Positions 7,006-13,925 of a stretch of DNA of 64,000 nucleotides are shown here, piece by piece. The position numbers were made by a program, and so were the translations under genes. The notes beneath the pieces are model-generated. The model saw nothing but the letters and a program-made list of their open reading frames with translations. It had not been told where the DNA came from and made no database searches. This stretch comes from Arthrobacter sp. CAN_C5. GTDB taxonomy: Bacteria > Actinomycetota > Actinomycetes > Actinomycetales > Micrococcaceae. The stretch spans positions 1,488,001 through 1,552,000 of the forward strand of contig NZ_JAGGMZ010000001.1 in NCBI RefSeq assembly GCF_017875735.1, read 5' to 3'. Within the stretch, counting starts at the first letter, position 1; each line of letters begins with the position of its first letter.

Positions 7006-8569
7006 CGAGCAGCTCGTTGAGCAGGGAAATATCTTTACCGAACGCGCGGTCATCGGTGCCTGCGGGCAACAGGGCGGACGCGTCGTCCACCAGCGTCCCG
7101 AGCCGTTGGTCCACGTGTTCCAGTGGGTCCTGGGCCAGCCGGACTCCCTGGATCACCGTGAGCAGTTCGCATGCGAAGACGTCCCGTAGGCCGACTGCCG
7201 CGTGACCGCATGCCTCGGCGGCCTCCGCGGAGAAACTCTGCACGTCCTCCTGCCCGAAGGATGTTTCGATAGCGCCGACGCTGGAGGGTCGCGCCGCGGC
7301 CACCAGTTCATGCACGACGCCTACGGTCCGCTTGTGCACGGCGACCATCCCCGCGTGCAGGCCCGGCTGGCCGGACAGCTGCCGGGGGAGGCCGGTGAAC
7401 CGCTCGTCCAGCAGCCGGTGCACGCGGGCCGCCGACGTCTCCGCGACGTGGATCAGGGATAGCCGCAGCCCATCGAGGGACGCGGCCAGATCGAACCCGT
7501 CGAACCCCGCGGTTCCAATAAACCGCCCAGCCAGGTAGGCCGGCGAATCGGTGACACCGTTCAGGGCGCGTCCGACGGCGGCATCCACCGTCGCAATCGA
7601 CCGCAGCAGTTGGGCGACGGCCGGGCCCAGCACCCGGAAGGAGAGAGGCGACTGCAGGGTGCGGGGAGCGGGGTCGGAACCGGCGAGCTGGCGGATCGCC
7701 CCCAGCACCGTGCCCAGCTCCGCGTCGGCGCGGGCCAGTGCGGGATCAAACGGGTCCCGGCTCGCCCCCACCAGGGCGATCTCAGCCGACGTGAGAGCAA
7801 CAGCCTGGGCGGCCAGCAGCCGGGCATCATTGGCCAGCAGGATGGCAAGCGCCGTGGCGACCGGAACCCCCTCGATCAGCGCCACGCCCTCCTTGGTGCC
7901 ATAGGAATAGGGCGCCATCTGTGCCGCCTCGAGCACTCCGGCGGCGTCGACGGCGGCGTCGCCCGTGATATGACCGGCGGTATGACCGGTGACCTGGACA
8001 GTCGTGCCGCCGGCAGCGTGACCGGTCGAGCGTGCCGCGCCCCCGTCGGCCAGGAACGCGCCGGAACCGGTGAGGGCTCCGCCGAGGTGGGCGAGGGGGA
8101 TGATTTCGCCGGCAGCGCCAATGCGGGTGCGGGGGATGGCCGGGAGCAGATCCATGCTGAGCAGCTCCGCCAACCTGACACACAACTCTGCCGAAACGCC
8201 GGCATCACCGGAAAGGAAGGTCCTCAACCGGACCGCGATGACCGCACGGGTCTCCGGACGGTTCAGCCAGGGCGCCGATCCCACCGCCCGGGCAAGCATG
8301 AGGTTGTCCTGGTGCCGGGACTGCGCGATGACATCGAGCGGAACCTCGCTGGCGGCGCCCATCCCGGTGTTCACTCCGTAGACGGGGTTGCCATCGGAGA
8401 GCAGCTCCAGCACCTCCCGACGCTGTGCCGAGATGGCGTCAAGGAGGCTCTTCTCCAGTCGCAGCGGCCCGCCTCCGGCAATCTCGGCGATCGCGGCAGC
8501 GTCCAGCTGGAGGGGGTCGGAGATGCGCAGCACGGTGAGGTGGTCAACCGGGGTGTGGGTGTGATGCAT
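6950..8569 (-). CDS. Second HAL/PAL-family protein, Ala-Ala-Gly in place of the MIO triad
   Basis: 539 aa. Family features: NPVYGVNTGMGAAS (Tyr64), the IAVRLRTFLSG helix, and the C-terminal TSFGQEDVQSFS (QED at 440-442, as in HAL). The cofactor loop is RIGAAGEIIPLAHLGGALTG: Ala152-Ala153-Gly154 replaces Ala-Ser-Gly, so the serine needed for MIO formation is absent. The HAL QDPYSLR loop is QSPLSFR. A Gly/Thr/His-rich insert of about 35 aa (177-212) follows the loop. It starts 6 nt after the dehydrogenase gene, forming an operon with it. It is only distantly like the lyase at 2838, so the two are not recent duplicates. Enzyme activity is not proven; a MIO-free eliminase or a partner subunit are both possible. 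Confidence 0.83.
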   Translation of the reverse strand: MHHTHTPVDHLTVLRISDPLQLDAAAIAEIAGGGPLRLEKSLLDAISAQRREVLELLSDGNPVYGVNTGMGAASEVPLDVIAQSRHQDNLMLARAVGSAPWLNRPETRAVIAVRLRTFLSGDAGVSAELCVRLAELLSMDLLPAIPRTRIGAAGEIIPLAHLGGALTGSGAFLADGGAARSTGHAAGGTTVQVTGHTAGHITGDAAVDAAGVLEAAQMAPYSYGTKEGVALIEGVPVATALAILLANDARLLAAQAVALTSAEIALVGASRDPFDPALARADAELGTVLGAIRQLAGSDPAPRTLQSPLSFRVLGPAVAQLLRSIATVDAAVGRALNGVTDSPAYLAGRFIGTAGFDGFDLAASLDGLRLSLIHVAETSAARVHRLLDERFTGLPRQLSGQPGLHAGMVAVHKRTVGVVHELVAAARPSSVGAIETSFGQEDVQSFSAEAAEACGHAAVGLRDVFACELLTVIQGVRLAQDPLEHVDQRLGTLVDDASALLPAGTDDRAFGKDISLLNELLASGWGRWVATEELSIPAQ

Positions 8570-8575
8570 TCGGCG

Positions 8576-9601
8576 CTACCGGTACCTGAGCATGGTTCCG
8601 GTATCGGTCTGCTCCGCCTTGGTGAGGATCAGGTGGGCTACCGCGACATCGAGGATCGACAGTCCGCGGTGCCAGAGCAGGATCCGCTCGTCGTCGTTTT
8701 CCCGGCCAGGCTTCTGCCCGCTGACAATCTCGCCAAGCTGCGCGTACAGCGTCTCGGGGGACAGCCGTCCGGTGTCCACGTGCGGGCGGAGTGCGCCGAA
8801 CCGGCCCGACTGCGCCTCACGCCAGTCATCCACCACCACCTTGTCCATCACGTCCAGGAGATCCAGTTCGACGGCGCTGACCGTGCCATAGGGCACCACA
8901 AACGCGCCGGGCTTGACCACGCCGGTCCGCAACAGCGGGGCGGGCTCGTTCAGGCGGGACGCCTCGACCAGAATGTCTGCGTTGTCGAACGCTTCCTCGG
9001 CGGTGTCCACCACGCGTACCGGGGTGCTGATCTCGGCGCGCAGCTGCTCGGCGAAGGCCTCACGGGATTCGGGGCGCTTGCTGGTCACCCGGATTTCGTC
9101 GAAGTCGAACATGCTGTCCAGCATGGTGACGTTGGAGAAGGCGGTGCCTCGGGCCCCCACGTGGCCCAGGATCTTCGAGTCCTTCCGGGCCAGGTGCTTG
9201 GCGCCGACGGCGGTCATGGCGCCGGTGCGAACCTCGGTGACCAGGGTGGCATCCATGACGCAGAGCGGGACTCCGGTGGTCGGGTCGTACAGGGTGGCCA
9301 TCGCGAGTTCGCTGGGCAGCCCCTGCAGGTAGTTGGGGACAAAGTCACCCACCACCTTGACGCCGCTGATGCCATTGGCGCCCAGATTCGAGACATGGCC
9401 GCGCAGAACGTTGAAGTGCCCTACCCCGCCATTGTTGGGCATCAGGTGCATGCGGGGTTCGAAGACCGTCTCGCCGCGGCCATGGGAGGCGACGACGTCG
9501 TCGACAGCCTTGATGATCTCGGGACGGGTGAGTTCCAGTGAGTCAATATCCGGGCCGCTGAGGAATCGAAGCCAAATTTCGCGGTGTCCCTGATCTGACA
9601 A
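8576..9601 (-). CDS. Ornithine cyclodeaminase/mu-crystallin family dehydrogenase
   Basis: 341 aa. N-terminal dimerisation/substrate part with ISGVKVVGDFVPN and the PTTGVPLCVMDATLVTEVRTGAMTA block characteristic of the family, then a Rossmann domain with LGHVGARGTAFSNV and the later PGAFVVPYG. Family members include ornithine cyclodeaminase, alanine dehydrogenase (archaeal), ketimine reductase (CRYM) and lysine/arginine cyclodeaminases, so it probably acts on an amino or imino acid with NAD(P). First gene of the operon with the second lyase. Upstream gap to the divergent RpiR gene contains a TGAA-N4-TTCA palindrome. Confidence 0.85.
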   Translation of the reverse strand: MSDQGHREIWLRFLSGPDIDSLELTRPEIIKAVDDVVASHGRGETVFEPRMHLMPNNGGVGHFNVLRGHVSNLGANGISGVKVVGDFVPNYLQGLPSELAMATLYDPTTGVPLCVMDATLVTEVRTGAMTAVGAKHLARKDSKILGHVGARGTAFSNVTMLDSMFDFDEIRVTSKRPESREAFAEQLRAEISTPVRVVDTAEEAFDNADILVEASRLNEPAPLLRTGVVKPGAFVVPYGTVSAVELDLLDVMDKVVVDDWREAQSGRFGALRPHVDTGRLSPETLYAQLGEIVSGQKPGRENDDERILLWHRGLSILDVAVAHLILTKAEQTDTGTMLRYR

Positions 9602-9617
9602 AAGAACCTCCGAAGGT

Positions 9618-9666
9618 GAATTTTTTCATGCACGTGGTGTAGCTGTGTATCATGCTATTCATAGTG
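9618..9666. promoter_or_regulatory. Divergent control region of dehydrogenase-lyase operon and RpiR gene
   Basis: The 111-bp gap (9602-9712) contains TGAATTTTTTCA (9618-9629) and a CTATTCATAG word (9656-9665) that shares ATTCATAGT with 2751-2759. RpiR-family operators are commonly TGAA/TTCA-armed palindromes (family knowledge), so autoregulation by the adjacent RpiR protein is plausible but unproven. Confidence 0.45.
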
Positions 9667-9712
9667 AGCGGGATCACCAAACGATGATGTTACCGAAACC
9701 GGGGGACCGACT

Positions 9713-10564
9713 GTGCTGAGCGACCAATCATCAGCCGACCGCGCGCATGACTGGCTGGTGGACCTGGCGCACCGCCACCGGGTCTCGCCCACCCAGCGCC
9801 GCGTGATCCAATACATGCTCGCCTCCCTCCCGGACGTGGCCTTCGCCTCGACCATCGATGTGGCCGAGGCGGCAGGGGTCAGCCAGCCCACCGTCACCCG
9901 GTTGGCGACCGCGCTGGGGTACCCCGGCTATCCCGAATTCCGCAGCGCCATCCGCGACGTGGTGCGCGGCAAAACGGCCGCGCTCAACGGCGCTGGTGCG
10001 GAACGGCCGACCATCCTCGAGTTCGAGCAGCAGAACATCGGCGCCCTCGAGCGCACCGTTGCCAGCGAACAGATGCAGCGGGCCATCGACCTGCTCGCCG
10101 GTACCCAGCCGCTTGGCATCATCGGCCTCAGGGTTTCGGCCGCGCTTGCCGAGTACCTCGGGTACTTCGCCCGCCGGGTACTGCCAGACGTGCATGTACT
10201 CTCCGATGCCGCCTCCATGGACGACGCGATCCTGCAACTGCACCGCAATGGCGCCACAGCGGTCGTGGCTTTTGTGATGCCCCGGTACCCGGCGGTCACG
10301 GTCCGGGCACTGGCGCAGGCCCGGTCGCTCGGCATGGCCACGGTGGCCATCGTCGACAGCCCCCTGGTGCCCTTTGCGAACGACGTCGACGCCCTCCTGG
10401 TCGCGCCCGTCGGCACCGACCTGGTATTCGATTCCCACGCCGCCGCCGTCGTCCTGGCTATCTCGTTGCTGGATGCGCTCGCCGCCCTGGACCCGCACCG
10501 CACCCAGGAACTGCTGGAGGCGCATGAGGAACTCGTGGAGCGCTGGGCACATACCCAGCGATAA
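9713..10564 (+). CDS. RpiR/MurR-family regulator (HTH-SIS)
   Basis: 283 aa with a GTG start at 9713. N-terminal winged HTH of the RpiR type (HRVSPTQRRVIQYMLASLPD through GVSQPTVTRLATALGYPGYP), and a C-terminal SIS domain (about 115-260; PLGIIGLRVSAALAEYLGYF) that in this family senses phospho-sugars or related ligands. RpiR proteins also control amino-acid and betaine catabolism operons in actinobacteria. It is divergent from the dehydrogenase-lyase operon. Two different regulators in one island suggests two inducing signals. Confidence 0.88.
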   Translation: MLSDQSSADRAHDWLVDLAHRHRVSPTQRRVIQYMLASLPDVAFASTIDVAEAAGVSQPTVTRLATALGYPGYPEFRSAIRDVVRGKTAALNGAGAERPTILEFEQQNIGALERTVASEQMQRAIDLLAGTQPLGIIGLRVSAALAEYLGYFARRVLPDVHVLSDAASMDDAILQLHRNGATAVVAFVMPRYPAVTVRALAQARSLGMATVAIVDSPLVPFANDVDALLVAPVGTDLVFDSHAAAVVLAISLLDALAALDPHRTQELLEAHEELVERWAHTQR

Positions 10565-10569
10565 GCACC

Positions 10570-10594
10570 AGGGTCAGTTCGCCTGAGCGACCCT
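10570..10594 (+). terminator. Possible terminator after the RpiR gene
   Basis: AGGGTC (10570-10575) pairs with GACCCT (10589-10594), with a nested TCAG/CTGA inside, followed by TTGTGTT. Six bases after the RpiR stop and before the glycosyltransferase start at 10612. Weak U-tract, so only tentative. Confidence 0.4.
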
Positions 10595-10611
10595 TGTGTT
10601 AGCTTTCACTA

Positions 10612-12048
10612 ATGGGGGCTAATTGGTTTCAGCGGTGGGTCGGCATTTTCATAGCGGTTTTGGCAGGCGGCGCAGCGGCGCTTCTCTGGTTTGCCGTCGC
10701 CAGCGGAGACCCGCAGGTACGTGACGAACCGACCGAGGGTTACCTCCTGGGTTTCTGGCGTGTCCTCTACGATTCCGAGGCGCCCACGCTACGAGTGATC
10801 CTGACGGCAGTGGCTATGGCCCTGTTGCTCGCGGTGGGTGTTGCGTTGTTGGAACGGCGCATCGCATCGAGGTCACGACGCTCAAATGATGCGTCAGCGA
10901 GTCCGCTCGCGCCGAAGATTGTCATGGCGGCCACCCGTGGGGTGTATGCGGGTCCGGTTACGGTGACGGTTCTGATTCCCTCCCACAACGAGGAAGTTTC
11001 GTTGCCCGCTACTATTGCTTCGCTGCTGGCACAGTCTCATCCCCCCGACCGGGTGATCGTGGTGGCCGACAACTGCACCGACTCCACTCCCGACGTCGCC
11101 CGAAGGGCTGGTGTTGAGGTGTTCATTTCTGTCGATAATGAGCACAAGAAGGGGGGAGCGCTCAACCAGGCGCTGGCCCAACTCCTTCCGGGCCAGCGGG
11201 ACAACGACGTCGTCATGGTGATGGATGCCGACACCAGGCTGGACGACGGCTTTCTTGAGGCAGAGATCCAGCGGTTCACCGCGGACAGGGCGTTGATGGC
11301 CATTGGCGGCCTCTTCTACGGTGAGGAGGGCCACGGGTTGCTGGGCCAATTCCAGCGCAACGAATACATCAGGTATGCACCTGAAATCCGCCGACGCCGG
11401 GGTCGAGTGTTCGTGCTGACCGGTACAGCGTCGATGTTTCGCCCCCTCGCCCTCCGGACCGTGGCGGAGAGCCGCGGAGTGCTGATCCCGGGCGAGCCGG
11501 GCAAGGTCTATGACACTGCTGCATTGACTGAGGACAATGAGTTGACGATTGCGCTGAAGTCGCTGGGCGCCCAGATGGTGTCGCCCGCCCAGTGCACTGT
11601 GGTCACCGAACTGATGCCAGGCTGGCGAACCCTGTGGGCGCAGCGGCTGAGGTGGCAGCGTGGCGCTCTGGAGAATCTGGGCGCCTACGGCGTCAGGTCT
11701 CAGACCATGCGGTACTGGGCTCAGCAGCTGGGTATTGGCTATGGGGTTATCGCCCTCGGCTCTTTCCTGCTACTGATTCTGGTGACGTTACTGTCGCTGG
11801 AGGAATGGATCTGGTTCCCTTTCTGGCTGAGCCTGGGGGTGCTCTTCATGATCGAACGGGTTGTCACGGTCTGGAAGGGTGGATGGCGCGCACGCGTGTT
11901 GGCGGCCACCCTGTTTCCTGAATTGTGCTTCGACATGGTCCTGAACGTTGTGTACGTCAAGGGGATCCTTGATATCGCCTTCCGTCGGCAGGCGACCTGG
12001 AAGCACGTCACCCACGAAGGACAACACCTACCCCAGGAAGTGGGCTAA
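10612..12048 (+). CDS. Processive family-2 glycosyltransferase, membrane bound
   Basis: 478 aa. Two N-terminal membrane segments (about 10-30 and 58-80), a GT2 domain beginning TVTVLIPSHNEEVSLP, the metal-binding VMDADTRLDDGFLE, TEDNELTIALKSLGAQ, and QRLRWQRGALENL, which together make the D,D,D,QxxRW pattern of processive synthases (cellulose, hyaluronan, poly-GlcNAc). Two or more C-terminal membrane helices follow (about 365-410), plus one near 440. It likely makes and extrudes a homopolymer or elongates a lipid-linked glycan. Followed after 3 nt by a small membrane protein, probably a partner. Confidence 0.88.
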   Translation: MGANWFQRWVGIFIAVLAGGAAALLWFAVASGDPQVRDEPTEGYLLGFWRVLYDSEAPTLRVILTAVAMALLLAVGVALLERRIASRSRRSNDASASPLAPKIVMAATRGVYAGPVTVTVLIPSHNEEVSLPATIASLLAQSHPPDRVIVVADNCTDSTPDVARRAGVEVFISVDNEHKKGGALNQALAQLLPGQRDNDVVMVMDADTRLDDGFLEAEIQRFTADRALMAIGGLFYGEEGHGLLGQFQRNEYIRYAPEIRRRRGRVFVLTGTASMFRPLALRTVAESRGVLIPGEPGKVYDTAALTEDNELTIALKSLGAQMVSPAQCTVVTELMPGWRTLWAQRLRWQRGALENLGAYGVRSQTMRYWAQQLGIGYGVIALGSFLLLILVTLLSLEEWIWFPFWLSLGVLFMIERVVTVWKGGWRARVLAATLFPELCFDMVLNVVYVKGILDIAFRRQATWKHVTHEGQHLPQEVG

Positions 12049-12051
12049 CCG

Positions 12052-12273
12052 ATGTCGGTTCTCTCCGTTGTGCCCGCCGGGGTCCTGTTTCCGGAATCAG
12101 TTCTGCACTCCGAGTTGTTCGCAGTTCTGGCGGCTTTCGTCGCTATCAACACCGTCATGTATGCAGCGCTCGCGGCCGCCAAAGTACTGCCCAAAATTTA
12201 TCCGTCAGATTGGACTCGGGGGCGGAACCGCCGGACGGAAACGCGCAGTATCTACCCAGCCGACTTCCAATGA
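12052..12273 (+). CDS. Small single-span membrane protein
   Basis: 73 aa, starting 3 nt after the glycosyltransferase stop. One hydrophobic segment (about 22-44) followed by a basic tail (DWTRGRNRRTETRS). No family recognised. Position suggests an accessory subunit of the GT2 enzyme, by analogy with short proteins accompanying polysaccharide synthases (inference). Confidence 0.55.
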   Translation: MSVLSVVPAGVLFPESVLHSELFAVLAAFVAINTVMYAALAAAKVLPKIYPSDWTRGRNRRTETRSIYPADFQ

Positions 12274-12302
12274 TGCATCGGTCGCCAGGGGATTTACACA
12301 AA

Positions 12303-12326
12303 CTGTCAGCTGCTGCAAGATGACAG
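12303..12326. promoter_or_regulatory. Inverted repeat upstream of heliorhodopsin
   Basis: CTGTCA (12303-12308) and TGACAG (12321-12326) separated by 12 nt, in the 155-bp gap before the heliorhodopsin gene. Could be an operator or part of a terminator for the upstream pair; no T-run follows, which slightly favours an operator. Confidence 0.3.
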
Positions 12327-12428
12327 GGACGGTCACCAGGAGGTCCCAGGGAGCACGCGCGGTAGGTATCCGCAGGTGTTACCGTGAGGATCACACAGGG
12401 AGAACGTCCACTGCCCAAGGAGATTCCC

Positions 12429-13232
12429 ATGGCGCGCGCAACCCGTACACCCGACGAGAACATCCGTCGTCTCCGCCCCTACAACCTTGTGGCCGGGTCC
12501 TTGCATCTGGTGCAGGCCGTCGTCTTTGGGGTCATCCTGGCAATGCTCGATACGCAGGTCACTTTCGGTGTGACCGCGGACTATTTGTCGGGTCCACCCG
12601 GGTTCCCGTTGCCCCCCGAGCGGGTGGATCTATTCGCAGTTAATGTGGGCGCTGGAGTTGTCCTCTTCCTCGCGATCTCCGCGCTGTTCCATTTTGCCGT
12701 CGCATCGCCGCTCTTCTTCCCGCGCTACGGGACCGGGCTGCGGGCAAACCGCAACTACTTCCGCTGGGTCGAGTACTCGATCAGTTCGTCAGTGATGATT
12801 TGGTTGATTGCCCAGACCACCGGGATTACCGACGTCGCCGCACTGGTTTCCCTGTTCGCCGCCAACGCAGCGATGATTGGTTTTGGCGCCCTGCAGGAAA
12901 AATACGAGACACCCGGCAGCGGAAACTTTCTGCCTTTCATCCTCGGGTCATTGGTCGGATTGGTGCCGTGGATCGTCATCCTGATCTATTTCATTTCCCC
13001 CGGGTCGACCAGCGCTGCGGAGCCGCCCGCTTTCGTGTACGGCATCATCATCTCGCTGTTCATTTTCTTCAACACGTTCGCGATCAACCAGCTGCTCCAA
13101 TACCGTCAGGTGGGGCCGTGGCGGGACTACCTCTTCGGCGAACGCGTCTACATCACGCTGAGCCTCATTGCCAAGACCGCGCTCGCGTGGCAGGTATTCT
13201 CAGGCGCCATCATCCCCGCGCTGACCGGCTGA
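12429..13232 (+). CDS. Heliorhodopsin
   Basis: 267 aa with seven hydrophobic segments. The seventh helix reads ITLSLIAKTALAWQVF, with Lys249 as retinal Schiff-base lysine in the heliorhodopsin-specific SxxAK context, and helix 3 has RWVEYSISSSVMI with Glu115 as expected counterion. His26 (SLHLVQA) and His88 (ALFHF) match the conserved internal histidines of the family. The ATG at 12429 has AAGGAG 6 nt upstream. Heliorhodopsins are inverted relative to type-1 rhodopsins and in actinobacteria are mostly thought to be light sensors or enzyme modulators rather than pumps. No carotenoid oxygenase or other rhodopsin gene is in the window, so the retinal source lies elsewhere. Confidence 0.93.
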   Translation: MARATRTPDENIRRLRPYNLVAGSLHLVQAVVFGVILAMLDTQVTFGVTADYLSGPPGFPLPPERVDLFAVNVGAGVVLFLAISALFHFAVASPLFFPRYGTGLRANRNYFRWVEYSISSSVMIWLIAQTTGITDVAALVSLFAANAAMIGFGALQEKYETPGSGNFLPFILGSLVGLVPWIVILIYFISPGSTSAAEPPAFVYGIIISLFIFFNTFAINQLLQYRQVGPWRDYLFGERVYITLSLIAKTALAWQVFSGAIIPALTG

Positions 13233-13249
13233 CCTGCTCCTCCAGAGCG

Positions 13250-13630
13250 TTAGCCCCGGAGGCGTGCCTCATGGAGCCGGTCGTCGAGTTCCTCAAGATC
13301 CTTGACGGCTGCGCAGACCAACAGTTGTCCGAAGGTAGGGGTGCCGGAGACTGGCGCGCTGCCATCGGCAGGTGAGGCTTCGGGGCCGAGCGGAATCTCC
13401 GAGGTTCGTTCGCAGAGTTCGCGGGCGTCCAGGACGGCCTGCACCAGCGGGCGGCGAAGGGCTTCCAGCCCAGAAAGGCGCTGTTCAGCGCTTTCCGTGC
13501 TACGGCGGCGAATGCGGGAAGTAATGGGAAATTCGGGAGAGTTGATGAGGACCGCCAGATTGCCGTCCTGGGCTGTATATGAGCTCGCCAGTCGGCGTCC
13601 GGTGTCGGATGATGGCCGTTTCGATTCCAT
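13250..13630 (-). CDS. Hypothetical protein
   Basis: 126 aa, convergent with heliorhodopsin (17 nt apart). Charged and Leu/Glu-rich in the C-terminal half (QLLVCAAVKDLEELDDRLHEA), probably helical; no signal peptide, membrane segment or recognised family. Preferred over the longer overlapping frames because of its ordinary amino-acid composition. Confidence 0.5.
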   Translation of the reverse strand: MESKRPSSDTGRRLASSYTAQDGNLAVLINSPEFPITSRIRRRSTESAEQRLSGLEALRRPLVQAVLDARELCERTSEIPLGPEASPADGSAPVSGTPTFGQLLVCAAVKDLEELDDRLHEARLRG

Positions 13631-13925
13631 GCTGCCCTATGCTCGGATGTCGGCAGCACCCCAGCGGGCTGCCCGTGCTCTGTAACCGGCTTACGTATTG
13701 TCCGCCGGTTGGCTAGCTATTTGGGTCAACGTCCCGAATGCCCGGCCAGTTCCTCCCCTCAACGGTAGTAAGCCTGAAAAGCCCCGGCTATGGTCAGCAT
13801 GCTTTCTTTATGCGACTGTGACTGACACTGCATAACCGTGACGACATTGTGATCGGCTCGCCGGGAAACAATGCCCCACGGAGGCCAGGAAATGCGGGCC
13901 CGCGCCGGTCGCCTACTGTGGGGTT
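13631..13925. other. Intergenic region, nothing clear
   Basis: 295 bp between the divergent hypothetical gene and the RibA-RibD fusion. I looked for an FMN riboswitch because of the downstream gene and did not find its conserved core. Presumably contains the promoters of both flanking genes. Confidence 0.6.

Noticed and set aside
7610..9541. 643-aa plus-strand open frame
   Set aside because: Antisense to the second lyase and the dehydrogenase; composition (Gly/Arg/Gln-rich, no motifs) is that of a shadow frame in high-GC DNA.
13631..13925. FMN riboswitch before the GTP cyclohydrolase II gene
   Set aside because: A short CGGTAGTAAGCC stretch is only superficially like the FMN core; the other conserved arms are missing.
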